Below, piece by piece: positions 39,261-48,259 of a stretch of 64,000 bases of DNA. The stretch is taken from the NCBI GenBank assembly GCA_033344775.1, contig JAWPMT010000005.1:2115001-2179000 (forward strand), read 5' to 3'. Numbering within the stretch: position 1 is the first letter of the stretch; each line of letters starts with the position of its first letter. Source of the DNA: Cytophagales bacterium (GTDB taxonomy: Bacteria > Bacteroidota > Bacteroidia > Cytophagales > Cyclobacteriaceae). A program made the translations under genes and the position numbers. The notes beneath the pieces were generated by a model. It saw only the letters and a program-made list of their open reading frames with translations. It had not been told where the DNA came from and did not search any database.

Positions 39261-40084
39261 TCTTTTATCCTCCGCGTTAATTCCACAACCTCCTTAGCTT
39301 CCTTCACGTCATGGACCCTCAGGATGGATGCCCCATTCAAAATAGCTACTGTATTCAGTACTGAAGTACCATTGAGCGACTCTTCTGCGGTAATACCCAA
39401 TGTCCGGTGGATCATGGATTTTCTGGAAACACCTACAAGTAGTGGTTTCTCGAGATTCTTAAAATACGCTAAAGATCGCAGCAATTGAAAGTTTTGGTCA
39501 ATATTTTTAGCAAAGCCAAACCCAGGATCAATAATCACGTCCTTCACGTGGTATTTATAAGCCCTTTCCAGCATTTCGCCGAAATAAGACATCATCTCAG
39601 TAAGTAAATCGTCATATTCCGCTAAATGTTTCATGGTTTGCGGAGAACCTTTCATATGCATCCCGATAAATGGCACCTGCAAATCCCCAGCCACGGGAAT
39701 GATTTCCGTATCCAGGCGCCCTCCTGAAATATCATTGATCATATGCGCCCCTGCCTCGATGGCTTCTCGCGCGACTCCCGATCGAAAGGTATCAATAGAA
39801 ACAATGGCTTGCGGAAAGGCGTTGGTCACGGCTTTGATGGGTTCCAACACCCGTTGAAGTTCTTCTTTTTCGGGAATATCAACAGCACCCGGTCTTGAAG
39901 AATAACCTCCAATATCTAAAAAAGTGGCCCCTGCACTGATATGCGTTTCGGCCCTGGTCAAAATGCTTTCCATTTCTTGTACGCGACTTCCTGCATAGAA
40001 GGAATCTGGCGTTACATTGAGAATTCCCATAAGCCTGGGAATCCTGAAATCAAACAATTGTCCCTGAATATTGATTGAATCCAC
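39257..40084 (-). CDS. folP: Dihydropteroate synthase
   Basis: Condenses p-aminobenzoate with 6-hydroxymethyl-dihydropterin diphosphate in folate synthesis. The 275-residue TIM barrel shows MGILNVTPDSFYAGSR, ATFLDIGGYSSRPGA, VSIDTFRSGVAREAIEAG, INDISGG, DVIIDPGFGFAKN and VGVSRKSMIHR. Length and motifs are normal for the family. It is transcribed with cdaA, which overlaps its stop by four bases. Divergent from the DoxX-like gene across a 103-base gap. Confidence 0.96.
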   Translation of the reverse strand: MDSINIQGQLFDFRIPRLMGILNVTPDSFYAGSRVQEMESILTRAETHISAGATFLDIGGYSSRPGAVDIPEKEELQRVLEPIKAVTNAFPQAIVSIDTFRSGVAREAIEAGAHMINDISGGRLDTEIIPVAGDLQVPFIGMHMKGSPQTMKHLAEYDDLLTEMMSYFGEMLERAYKYHVKDVIIDPGFGFAKNIDQNFQLLRSLAYFKNLEKPLLVGVSRKSMIHRTLGITAEESLNGTSVLNTVAILNGASILRVHDVKEAKEVVELTRRIKE

Positions 40085-40187
40085 CTTTTACAAGTACTCT
40101 ATAAGCGATGATATAGCTCTCGTTGCTATTGTCCGCAAAAGTCGTGTATTTTGGGCTAATAATTAGCTCTTCAGTCAAAGAGAACAC

Positions 40188-41276
40188 ATGAGAATTTTAC
40201 AAGAATTAGCAAGATTCATGGTCGGCGGATTATTCATCTTCTCCGGCGCCATCAAAGTCAATGATCCCATCGGTACCGCGATTAAACTCGAAGAATATTT
40301 TGAGGTCTTCGCCTACGACATTGCCCCTTTCTTTGAAATTTTTGTTCCTGCCGCACTTTTCTTATCTGTGTTTCTCAGTGTGCTGGAAATTGTTCTGGGG
40401 ATTGCGCTATTGATCGGATACCGGGTCAATCTCACCTCCTGGGTACTGCTTTTGATGATCGTGTTTTTCACCTTCCTCACCTTCTATTCTGCCTATTTCA
40501 ATAAGGTGACTGACTGTGGGTGTTTTGGTGACGCCATCAAATTGACACCCTGGCAATCCTTTTACAAAGACATCATTTTACTTGTTCTGATCGTTTTCAT
40601 CTTCCGATTCAGGAAAAAGATCCCCGCATTTCTTTCAGAAAAAGTGGGTATGATCACCGTAGCCGCATCTACCCTCATCTTTGTTGTCGTAGCAATCACT
40701 GCCATACGGCATCTACCTTTCATTGATTTCCGTACTTACGCCATCGGGAATAACATTCCAGAATTGATGCTGCCAAGCGGAGAACTGGAATATGCCTACA
40801 TCATGGAAAAGGACGGCAAAGAGTATTCTTTCCCCACCTATCCTACGGATAAGTCATATAAGTTCATTTCACTGGATGTCCTGAATCCTGAAGTTCAACC
40901 CAAGATCACAGACTTGTCGGTTTGGAATGATGATGGTGAGTACACCGAAGAGTTGCTTTCTGGACAAAAGCTGGTCGCCATCATGTACAATACCGATAAA
41001 ACGGATATCGACAATCTGGAAGACATGAAGACACTATTTCTATCTGTGAAAGGAGTGGAAACCTGGATACTTACTGCTTCTGGCCCAGAACAATTTGAAA
41101 GTTTCCGGCATGAGCATCAAATTGCTACCCCTTATTTCTTCGCAGACGCGACGGTGCTGAAAACGATCGTACGGTCCAATCCTGGCTTTATCCTATTGAA
41201 TAATGGCATTGTGTTGGGAAAATGGCATCACAATGACACGCCTTCTGCCAGTGAGATCCATCGAATCATCCGCTAA
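40188..41276 (+). CDS. BT_3928-type membrane protein (DoxX/MauE-like domain plus C-terminal domain)
   Basis: A 362-residue protein with about five transmembrane helices in the first 180 residues, resembling DoxX/MauE: ARFMVGGLFIFSGAIKVNDP, FVPAALFLSVFLSVLEIVLG, and KVTDCGCFGDAIKLTPWQSF. The DCGCFG-x-W segment is typical of MauE-like redox-associated membrane proteins. The C-terminal half (residues about 195-362) looks like a thioredoxin-fold domain without a CxxC. It is found widely in Bacteroidota; the function is unknown, perhaps linked to envelope redox. It overlaps aroK by one base (TAATG). Confidence 0.82.
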   Translation: MRILQELARFMVGGLFIFSGAIKVNDPIGTAIKLEEYFEVFAYDIAPFFEIFVPAALFLSVFLSVLEIVLGIALLIGYRVNLTSWVLLLMIVFFTFLTFYSAYFNKVTDCGCFGDAIKLTPWQSFYKDIILLVLIVFIFRFRKKIPAFLSEKVGMITVAASTLIFVVVAITAIRHLPFIDFRTYAIGNNIPELMLPSGELEYAYIMEKDGKEYSFPTYPTDKSYKFISLDVLNPEVQPKITDLSVWNDDGEYTEELLSGQKLVAIMYNTDKTDIDNLEDMKTLFLSVKGVETWILTASGPEQFESFRHEHQIATPYFFADATVLKTIVRSNPGFILLNNGIVLGKWHHNDTPSASEIHRIIR

Positions 41277-41788
41277 TGGACAGAAAGATCTTCCTGATAG
41301 GCATGCCTGGTGCGGGAAAAACAACATTAGGACGGTTGCTAGCCGATGCTTTGGAGTGGCGAGTGACCGATGTAGATCATGAATTGGAACGGATCGAAGG
41401 AAAATCTGTAACAGAAATCTTCAAGGAAGAAGGCGAAACCTATTTCCGATCTGCAGAACGAAATGTCTTACATTCTTTAGCACAAACACCCGGTGATCTG
41501 ATCGTCGCCACAGGTGGAGGAGCACCTTGCTTTCATGGCAACATGAAATTCATGAACACCTTTGGGACCACCATCTTTCTTGATCCCCCGATGGATGTGC
41601 TTCTAAAAAGAATCGAACAAGAAGATCAAAGGCCATTATTTCACAATACATCAATCCGAGAAAAACTTGAACAGATGTATGCAGACCGCATCCTGTACTA
41701 TCATCAAGCTAAGCTGAGGATCAAAATAGACAACCCGAATATCCGGGAGGTGATTAAGGAGTTGGGGTTGGGTGAAGGGAATCCTTAA
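41276..41788 (+). CDS. aroK: Shikimate kinase
   Basis: Phosphorylates shikimate in the aromatic amino acid pathway. The 170-residue protein carries IGMPGAGKTTLGRLLADAL (Walker A), TDVDHELERIEG (shikimate-binding Asp), ETYFRSAERNVL (Arg) and VATGGGAPCF (GGG motif). Length is normal. The start ATG overlaps the stop of the upstream membrane protein gene by one base, so the two are coupled. A 42-base tandem repeat follows the stop. Confidence 0.94.
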   Translation: MDRKIFLIGMPGAGKTTLGRLLADALEWRVTDVDHELERIEGKSVTEIFKEEGETYFRSAERNVLHSLAQTPGDLIVATGGGAPCFHGNMKFMNTFGTTIFLDPPMDVLLKRIEQEDQRPLFHNTSIREKLEQMYADRILYYHQAKLRIKIDNPNIREVIKELGLGEGNP

Positions 41789-41793
41789 TCACA

Positions 41794-41905
41794 CATGAAA
41801 TAGTGTTCTGCAAACCTGCAGAATACAGAAACACGCGTGAAACAGCGTTCTACAAGGTTGCAGAAGCCAGAAACACAGGTGCGAGAGCATTTCTAATAAA
41901 ACACT
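41794..41905. repeat. Imperfect 42-base tandem repeat (about 2.6 units) after aroK
   Basis: Unit 1 begins CATGAAATAGTGTTCTGCAA, unit 2 CGTGAAACAGCGTTCTACAA, exactly 42 bases later, both ending GCAGAA..CAGAAACAC. A third, more decayed unit starts at about 41878 (GGTGCGAGAGCATTTCTAAT). No reading frame or known element explains it. It fills much of the gap between the convergent aroK and SUMT genes; a small GTCTCagcGAGAC hairpin (41950-41962) follows. Confidence 0.65.
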
Positions 41906-42000
41906 CTAGACTTAGCAAGGCGAAGACTTAATCCAAGCTCAACTATATGGTCTCAGCGAGACGCTTGGACCAGGTGAGGGAGTGGTTGGCCCCATTCAAT

Positions 42001-42768
42001 TTAAGCGCTTTGCAACATTTGATCTGATGACATCTCTTCAATGATGGCATTCAATTCCTGATTGGCTCGGACGACTTCTCCAATGACGATGATGGCCGGG
42101 GAAGAAAGCCCAAGCCGCTCCACTTCATGTTGTATGGTGTCGATGGTGCCTACACCCATTTTTTGTTTTGAAGTCGTTCCGTGTTGAATGATAGCGATGG
42201 GTAAACTCCCTCTTTCTAATGATTGATAAGTTTCAATGATGCGTCCTAGCTTCTTCATACCCATCAAAATCACGATGGTCGCACTGGACCTGGCGGCCAA
42301 GGCTACATCTCCGGAGAGTTCCAGACTCTTAGTAGTCCCGGTAATTACCCAGAAGCTTTCGCTGTAACCTCTTTTGGTAATTGGGATATCAATGGCTGCA
42401 GGCACTGCGACACAGCTACTGATCCCGGGAACCATCTCGGTTTCCATCCCATGGACCTGGGCGTGATCCATTTCTTCATGACCTCTACCAAACACAAATG
42501 GATCTCCGCCTTTCAACCGAACGATTGCTTCATGCTTTTGACCATACGCCACGATCATCTCATTGATGTATACCTGCTGATGCGTATGCATCCCAGCTCG
42601 CTTGCCTACGTAGACTTTGATACAGTCTTCTTGACAATACTCCAACAACTCTTCCGACGCTAGCGCATCATACAAGACCACATCTGCCTTTTTAAGGGCC
42701 TTAATGGCTTTTACAGTAATTAGGTCCGGATCACCAGGTCCTGCTCCTACTAAGGTCAATTTCGACAT
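42001..42768 (-). CDS. cobA: Uroporphyrinogen-III C-methyltransferase (SUMT)
   Basis: Methylates uroporphyrinogen III twice with SAM to precorrin-2, the precursor of siroheme needed by nitrite reductase NirB. The 255-residue protein shows the tetrapyrrole methylase signatures LTLVGAGPGDPDLITVKAIK, VRLKGGDPFVFGRGHEE and VPGISSCVAVPAAIDIPIT. It lacks the oxidase/ferrochelatase part of CysG, so that step must come from elsewhere. It is divergent from nirB, and its promoter contains the same TACGTA arrangement as the nitrate transport operon, which indicates co-regulation. Confidence 0.95.
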   Translation of the reverse strand: MSKLTLVGAGPGDPDLITVKAIKALKKADVVLYDALASEELLEYCQEDCIKVYVGKRAGMHTHQQVYINEMIVAYGQKHEAIVRLKGGDPFVFGRGHEEMDHAQVHGMETEMVPGISSCVAVPAAIDIPITKRGYSESFWVITGTTKSLELSGDVALAARSSATIVILMGMKKLGRIIETYQSLERGSLPIAIIQHGTTSKQKMGVGTIDTIQHEVERLGLSSPAIIVIGEVVRANQELNAIIEEMSSDQMLQSA

Positions 42769-42785
42769 GACTACTTAATTTATTT

Positions 42786-42842
42786 TTCAAAAGTACGTAA
42801 TAGATATGCATACTTAAAATAATAATTACGTATTTTTACGTA
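42786..42842. promoter_or_regulatory. Divergent SUMT/nirB promoter region with three TACGTA sites
   Basis: TACGTA occurs at 42794-42799, 42827-42832 and 42837-42842. On the minus strand the order is TACGTA, N4, TACGTA, N27, then TACGTACTTTTGAA, where TACTTTTG (42788-42795) fits the -7 box for SUMT. The identical 14-mer and almost the same spacing precede the porin gene (52340-52395). On the plus strand TACGTAAATTTT (42837-42848) is a weaker -7 candidate for nirB, only six bases before its ATG, so a leaderless mRNA or another start is possible. Confidence 0.6.
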
Positions 42843-42854
42843 AATTTTACTGAA

Positions 42855-45359
42855 ATGAAGCGGATAATCGTTGTTGGAAATGGCATGGTAAGCCATAAGT
42901 TCTGTCTGAAACTACGTACAATCGCAGGTTCGGACACTTATGAAGTGGTGATTTATGGTGAAGAGACCTGGCCCGCTTATGATCGGGTTCATTTAAGTGA
43001 GTATTTCACCGAACAATCCGTGGACAAACTTCTCATGGCTCCTTCGGATTGGTATCAAGATCAAAACATCACTTTAAAAACTGGGCAACTGATCATTTCG
43101 ATAGACCCACAACAGCGTACCGTCCTGACCCACGAAGGGAAAACGGATCACTATGATTATCTCGTTCTGGCGACAGGATCGCGTCCGTTTGTTCCGAAGA
43201 TTGATGGGGTGGAAAAGCGAGGCGTATTCGTCTATCGCACCATTGAAGACCTGGATCAAATCATTTCCTATGCAAAAAACATTAAACGCGGGGCCGTTCT
43301 TGGCGGAGGGCTGTTAGGCCTTGAAGCGGCTAAAGCTTTACTGGACCTTAACCTGGATGCTCAAGTCATTGAGTTCGCTCCTCGACTGATGCCCAGACAG
43401 TTAGACGAAGCAGGCTCCAATACGCTGAAAAGCGAAATCGAATCCCTCGGAATTGAAATCCTACTCAATAAAAACACTTCCAAAGTAGCCGGAACGGACC
43501 AAATGGCCGGGTTGGAGTTTGCGGATGGATCTCAACTTGATACCGAAATGTTGGTGATCTCCTGCGGAATCATTTCAAGAGATGAACTAGCCGAATCAGC
43601 CGGTTTAGAAAAGGGAGCTCGGGGGGGCTTCAAAGTGAATGAGTACCTGCAAACCAATGATCCAAATATCTATGCTGTCGGTGAAGCGGCAGCATTCAAC
43701 GATATGATCTACGGTCTGGTAGCTCCAGGTTATGATATGGCAGAGATCGCCGCTAATCACATTACCGATCAGGCCTCCAAAACCTTCACAGGGGCAGACA
43801 TGTCGACGAAGTTGAAATTGATCGGAGTAGAAGTTGGGAGTTTTGGAGATGCCTTGGGCGATACACCTGGAAGCATTCCAATTTCATTTGAGGATAAGAA
43901 CTCTGGCATATACAAACGCATCAATATTTCCAGCGATAAAAAACATTTGCTAGGAGGAATTCTTGTAGGTGACACTTCCGATTATGGCATGTTACTGCAA
44001 ATCACTCAAAACAGTATGGCGATTCCTCCGAATCCTGAAGACCTGATCTTAGGGACCCGAGGTGGGCAAGCCAATGGGAATACCATTCTGGACCTACCAG
44101 ATACTGCACAAATCTGCTCCTGCGAGAATGTAAGCAAAGGAGATCTTGTTGATGCCATCAAATCACAGAACATTACGGACCTCAAAGAGCTCAGGAACTG
44201 TACAGGTGCTGGAACTGGTTGCGGTGCATGCTCGCCGATGGTAGGAGATATTTTCAGCGCGCAACTTAAGGAAATGGGGCAAACCGTTCGCAAGACATTG
44301 TGCCCGCATTTCGACTATACGCGACAAGAACTTTATAGCCTCATCAAAGTCAAAGGAATTAAAACCTACAACGAATTACTTGACCAATATGGTGAAGGCG
44401 ATGGCTGTGAAACTTGTAAACCTGCAGTTGCTTCCCTACTCGCAAGTATTTGGAATGATAAAATTCTGAAACAAGAAACCATTCAGGACACCAATGATCG
44501 TTTTTTGGCAAACATTCAAAAAGGAGGAAGTTACTCTGTAGTTCCGCGTGTACCAGGTGGTGAGATCACGCCAGAAAAATTGATAGCGATAGGAACCGTA
44601 GCCAAAAAGTATGATCTGTACACAAAAATTACCGGCGGCCAGCGCATCGATATGTTTGGGGCACGTTTGAATGATTTGCCCAAAATCTGGCGAGAACTGA
44701 TAGATGCCGGATTTGAAAGTGGGCATGCGTACGGTAAATCATTGAGAACAGTAAAAAGCTGTGTTGGTTCTACCTGGTGTCGATACGGATTGCATGATTC
44801 TGTCTCCTACGCCATTGAAATTGAAGATCGTTACAAAGGCATTCGTTCTCCACACAAATTGAAAGGCGGTGTTTCCGGATGTAGACGTGAATGTGCTGAA
44901 GCACAGGCCAAAGATTTCGGACTGATTGCTACTGAATTAGGATACAATCTCTATGTGTGTGGTAATGGCGGAGCCAATCCTCAGCATGCCAAATTACTCG
45001 CCGGAGATATCGATGAGAAAACGGCCATCAAGTACCTGGATCGTTTCCTGATGTTTTATATCCAAACTGCCGAACCTCTGAACAGAACTGCGGTTTGGTT
45101 GAATAAACTGGATGGTGGGATCGACTATTTAAGAGAAGTAGTCGTCGAAGATTCATTAGGCATTGGGGAAGATCTGGAAAAGGACATGCAAGCATTGATT
45201 GCTGCCTATCACTGCGAATGGAAAGAAGCCATCAACGATGAAAAGATGATGAAAAGATTCAGCCACTTCGCCAATTCAGATGATTATGATCCTACTCAGC
45301 AGTTTTCGTCCATGCGCGAGATGAAAAAACCCGCAGGCTGGGAATCCATTTCAAAATAA
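42855..45359 (+). CDS. nirB: NAD(P)H-dependent nitrite reductase, large subunit
   Basis: Six-electron reduction of nitrite to ammonium in the cytosol. The 834-residue protein has an N-terminal FAD/NAD(P)H oxidoreductase (RIIVVGNGMVSHKFC, GAVLGGGLLGLEAAKALLD, DPNIYAVGEAA), a BFD-like [2Fe-2S] domain with Cys420/Cys422 and Cys456/Cys459 (ICSCEN...GTGCGACSP), a second CETC segment, and two ferredoxin-like/siroheme modules. The siroheme-4Fe4S cysteines are Cys636, Cys642, Cys676 and Cys680 (SCVGSTWC ... GCRREC), the normal C-x5-C-x33-C-x3-C set. nirD follows after 9 bases. Confidence 0.96.
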   Translation: MKRIIVVGNGMVSHKFCLKLRTIAGSDTYEVVIYGEETWPAYDRVHLSEYFTEQSVDKLLMAPSDWYQDQNITLKTGQLIISIDPQQRTVLTHEGKTDHYDYLVLATGSRPFVPKIDGVEKRGVFVYRTIEDLDQIISYAKNIKRGAVLGGGLLGLEAAKALLDLNLDAQVIEFAPRLMPRQLDEAGSNTLKSEIESLGIEILLNKNTSKVAGTDQMAGLEFADGSQLDTEMLVISCGIISRDELAESAGLEKGARGGFKVNEYLQTNDPNIYAVGEAAAFNDMIYGLVAPGYDMAEIAANHITDQASKTFTGADMSTKLKLIGVEVGSFGDALGDTPGSIPISFEDKNSGIYKRINISSDKKHLLGGILVGDTSDYGMLLQITQNSMAIPPNPEDLILGTRGGQANGNTILDLPDTAQICSCENVSKGDLVDAIKSQNITDLKELRNCTGAGTGCGACSPMVGDIFSAQLKEMGQTVRKTLCPHFDYTRQELYSLIKVKGIKTYNELLDQYGEGDGCETCKPAVASLLASIWNDKILKQETIQDTNDRFLANIQKGGSYSVVPRVPGGEITPEKLIAIGTVAKKYDLYTKITGGQRIDMFGARLNDLPKIWRELIDAGFESGHAYGKSLRTVKSCVGSTWCRYGLHDSVSYAIEIEDRYKGIRSPHKLKGGVSGCRRECAEAQAKDFGLIATELGYNLYVCGNGGANPQHAKLLAGDIDEKTAIKYLDRFLMFYIQTAEPLNRTAVWLNKLDGGIDYLREVVVEDSLGIGEDLEKDMQALIAAYHCEWKEAINDEKMMKRFSHFANSDDYDPTQQFSSMREMKKPAGWESISK

Positions 45360-45368
45360 GCCAACAAC

Positions 45369-45740
45369 ATGACAGAATTAACTACCTATAAAACCACCAC
45401 GCCAGCGGAAGTTTCTAAATGGATTGCTACCCTTCCGGCAGATGAATTTCCTGAGAATGGAGGATTGAATGTGAAAGTTGAAGACCTTCAGATCGCAATA
45501 TTCAATTTTACGCGTCGAAATGAGTGGTTCGCAACCCAAAATCTGTGCCCTCACAAGCAGCAAATGATCCTCTCACGTGGTATGATTGGTTCCGATGGAG
45601 ATGAACCGAAAGTAGCCTGCCCTTTCCATAAGAAGACCTTTTCGTTAAAAACCGGAGAAAACCTCAACGGAGATGAATGCCCAATCGCTACGTATCCTGT
45701 TAAAGTAGAAGGAGGTACGGTATACGTAGGCATTGCCTAA
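45369..45740 (+). CDS. nirD: Nitrite reductase small subunit (Rieske-like)
   Basis: Partner of NirB. The 123-residue protein has the Rieske-type fold with CPHKQQMILSRG and ACPFHKKTFSLKTGENL; both Cys-x-His pairs (CPH and CPFH) are present, so a [2Fe-2S] cluster is possible, unlike the enterobacterial NirD that lacks them. It starts 9 bases after nirB and is surely in the same operon. A TACGTA inside its last codons (45723-45728) appears to belong to the promoter of the next gene. Confidence 0.93.
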   Translation: MTELTTYKTTTPAEVSKWIATLPADEFPENGGLNVKVEDLQIAIFNFTRRNEWFATQNLCPHKQQMILSRGMIGSDGDEPKVACPFHKKTFSLKTGENLNGDECPIATYPVKVEGGTVYVGIA

Positions 45741-45776
45741 AAACTACGTAGACACCAGATGGTTTATGTAATTTAG
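45723..45776 (+). promoter_or_regulatory. Predicted TACGTA-controlled promoter of the sensor-kinase operon
   Basis: TACGTA at 45723-45728 (inside the nirD end) and 45745-45750, then an imperfect -7 box TAATTTAG at 45769-45776. The two sites are 22 bases apart start to start, and 40 and 18 bases from the -7 box. The same 22, 40 and 18 values hold for two of the sites before the porin gene. This suggests the two-component system controls itself. The -7 box has one mismatch, so confidence is moderate. Confidence 0.45.
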
Positions 45777-45788
45777 CGGCTCGAAAAC

Positions 45789-47561
45789 ATGAGAAAACCT
45801 CAGTTCAAGCGGCTCGAATACCTCTATTACGTAGCATTAGGGTGTATCGCTCTAAGTATTATCGTCAGCCAGTTCTTTATTCAAACGAGTATTGACCGAC
45901 AGCAAGATGATGCGCGCGTGATCAATGTGGCCGGCCGGCAACGGATGTTGAGTCAGAAAATCAGCAAACTGGCCTTGAAGCTACAGCAAGAACACCCGCA
46001 GAAGGCCCAAAGTCAACAAGAGCTTGAAGAAGCCCTGAACTTATGGATCCAATCTCATGAAGGACTGCTAAATGGTGATAGTACCCTTGGCTTAGAAGGG
46101 CAAAATTCATTGGCCATCCTTTCCATGTTCGATGTGATCGAATCGCCCTTCCGGATCATGTCATCAAGCGCTTCTGTCCTGCTAGACTCCCAGGCTAGCG
46201 ATTCAGTAAAAGCCCTGGCCTGTCAGGAGATTCTTGCTCACGAAGCTTCTTTTTTGAAGGGCATGAATGAAATCGTGTTTCGCTACGACAGTGAAGCACA
46301 AGCTAAGGTGAACGAATTGAAACAGAAAGAATACATCCTGTTTTTCATTTCGATCTTAATCATCAGCTTCGAGCTGGCTTTTGTTTTTCGACCCATAGCC
46401 AGAAACGTTCAAAAAACAGTAGTAGACCTCCAAAAGTCGGAAGAGGCTTCCAAACAGATGACTGCAGAACTGACTGACCTCTATGAAGAATTAGGCAAGA
46501 GTTATCAAGATCTGGAAGCGGTTAATTTCGAACCGGAATCTCCTTCCGTTTATGCGAAGATGGACTTTCAGGGCAATTTTAGTTTTCATAGTGCTTTGTT
46601 CCTGAAATTGATGGAATATGAAGCGGAACCGGCCTCAAACATCACAGAAATTCTGCAAAACAGCGGTTATGATCCCGTATTCATCAATGGCTTATTGGAA
46701 TTACTATCCCAGAAGAAAAACTGGATCGGTGAATTGAAGTTGATCAATGAAGCCGGTGATTTCTGTTGGCTGGAAACCTTTCTGGTACCCGTTCCAGCAA
46801 CCAACGAGATCAAAATGGTGGCCCGTGACCTGACCGAAAACAAAGAGGCCAAAATGCGGTCTCGGGAAATCAACAGAGAACGCATCGAAAAGTCCGTCAA
46901 AGAACACCAATTTCGTTCTTCATTGATTTTGCAAGGTCAGGAAGAAGAGCGCAAAAGAATTTCGCAGGAACTGCACGATGGCGTGGGTCAAATGATGTCG
47001 GCATTGAAAATGATGCTGGAATCGATCCTACCCACTTCCAGTCCCATGAAAAATCGCCTGAAAGACGCGAAGGGTTTAACGAAAAGCATCATCCAGGAAG
47101 TACGGCGTGTAAGCTTCAACCTCACTCCAAGTAGTCTCGATGATTTCGGACTGGTGCCGGCGGTTAGAAAATTTTGTGAAGAAATCAATGGTGTCACTGA
47201 CTCGGAAATTACTTTCACCAATGAGACACGCTTTATCAATCGACTGGAGAGCTCCATTGAAACCAACTTGTACCGCATCGTACAGGAAGCGGTCAATAAT
47301 GCCATCAAATACGCTCGTGCCAAGGAAATCAACGTGATTTTTCATCATAATTTGAATAGCTTACAAATTGCGATAGAAGATAATGGTCGTGGATTTGATG
47401 TCAATTCATTGGAGCAAAGCGGCCACTTCGAAAAAGCAGGTCACGGTATTTTTAATATGAAAGAAAGAACCGCTTATGTAGGTGGCAATTTTCAATTGGT
47501 AACCGAACCTGAAAAAGGAACAAAAATTTATATCACCCTAGCCCTAAATAGCAATGATTAA
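45789..47561 (+). CDS. Sensor histidine kinase with PilJ/NarX-type nitrate-sensing box
   Basis: A 590-residue membrane kinase: TM1 (residues about 12-30), a four-helix periplasmic sensor with the box DARVINVAGRQRMLSQKI (41-58) that resembles the P-box of NarX/PilJ nitrate sensors, TM2 (about 178-198), a coiled linker, a PAS-like domain (about 250-355), and a HisKA_3 dimerisation domain with phospho-acceptor His396 in SQELHDGVGQMMSALKMM. The HATPase follows (EAVNNAIKYARAKEINV, EDNGRGFDV, GHGIFNMKERTAYVGG). It overlaps the response regulator by eight bases. With nirBD upstream and the nitrate transporter downstream, nitrate/nitrite is the likely signal (inference). Confidence 0.9.
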   Translation: MRKPQFKRLEYLYYVALGCIALSIIVSQFFIQTSIDRQQDDARVINVAGRQRMLSQKISKLALKLQQEHPQKAQSQQELEEALNLWIQSHEGLLNGDSTLGLEGQNSLAILSMFDVIESPFRIMSSSASVLLDSQASDSVKALACQEILAHEASFLKGMNEIVFRYDSEAQAKVNELKQKEYILFFISILIISFELAFVFRPIARNVQKTVVDLQKSEEASKQMTAELTDLYEELGKSYQDLEAVNFEPESPSVYAKMDFQGNFSFHSALFLKLMEYEAEPASNITEILQNSGYDPVFINGLLELLSQKKNWIGELKLINEAGDFCWLETFLVPVPATNEIKMVARDLTENKEAKMRSREINRERIEKSVKEHQFRSSLILQGQEEERKRISQELHDGVGQMMSALKMMLESILPTSSPMKNRLKDAKGLTKSIIQEVRRVSFNLTPSSLDDFGLVPAVRKFCEEINGVTDSEITFTNETRFINRLESSIETNLYRIVQEAVNNAIKYARAKEINVIFHHNLNSLQIAIEDNGRGFDVNSLEQSGHFEKAGHGIFNMKERTAYVGGNFQLVTEPEKGTKIYITLALNSND

Positions 47562-48210
47562 TGTAGCCCTGGCAGATGATCATGAAATTGTAAGATCCGG
47601 AATCAAAACGGTCATAGAAGATGATCCGGATATTGCTGTGATCTGGGAAGCAGAAAATGGCAAAGAAACCCTCGAAAAGCTTGAAAATACGACACCTGAT
47701 GTCCTTGTCCTTGATATTAGGATGCCTATTATGTCGGGTCTGGATGTCGCGCAACATCTCATGGGACAACAAAAAGACTTCCGCATCCTTATGCTTACAA
47801 TGCATAATGACTCAGAATATATTCTCAAGTCTCTGCAATATCAGGCAGATGGGTATCTATTGAAAGACACGAGCAAAACGGAACTAAACAAAGCCATCAA
47901 AGTAGTGCACGGAGGGCACAAATATTTCAGTGGTGACATTTCTGACACCATCATTAATTCATTCGTGGCAAATCCCTCCGAACCCGTCACCGTTCCCACC
48001 AAATCCGAGCCCTCTCGAACATCAATAGAGGATTTTAACCTGACCAAAAGGGAAAAGCAAATCCTGGACCTCATCACCAAAGGCTTTCACAACAAAGACA
48101 TTGCTGAAAACCTGGGCAAAAGCATCCGTACCGTAGAAACACATCGATTCAACATCATGAAAAAAATGAATGTAAACAATGTGACAGATCTACTGAATAA
48201 GGTGAAGTGA
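47554..48210 (+). CDS. NarL/LuxR-type response regulator
   Basis: A 218-residue regulator: receiver domain with acidic pocket ADDHE and phospho-acceptor Asp54 in VLVLDIRMPIMSGLD, LTMHNDS, and Lys in YLLKDTSK; then a LuxR/GerE helix-turn-helix, NLTKREKQILDLITKGFHNK and AENLGKSIRTVETHRFNIMK. The overlap with the kinase gene (ATG inside its last codons) shows it is the partner. It is the best candidate to bind the TACGTA sites upstream of cobA/nirB, the kinase itself and the porin/nitrate transport operon. Confidence 0.94.
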   Translation: MINVALADDHEIVRSGIKTVIEDDPDIAVIWEAENGKETLEKLENTTPDVLVLDIRMPIMSGLDVAQHLMGQQKDFRILMLTMHNDSEYILKSLQYQADGYLLKDTSKTELNKAIKVVHGGHKYFSGDISDTIINSFVANPSEPVTVPTKSEPSRTSIEDFNLTKREKQILDLITKGFHNKDIAENLGKSIRTVETHRFNIMKKMNVNNVTDLLNKVK

Positions 48211-48259
48211 TGTGTAACCCTCAATCGCTTTATCTCATTTCCTCACCTGGCAAAGATTT

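Noticed and set aside
41941-42000. Possible small RNA or tRNA fragment around GTCTCagcGAGAC
   Set aside because: The hairpin is only 5 bp, there is no tRNA-like arm set, and no promoter was recognised; left as part of the repeat-containing gap.
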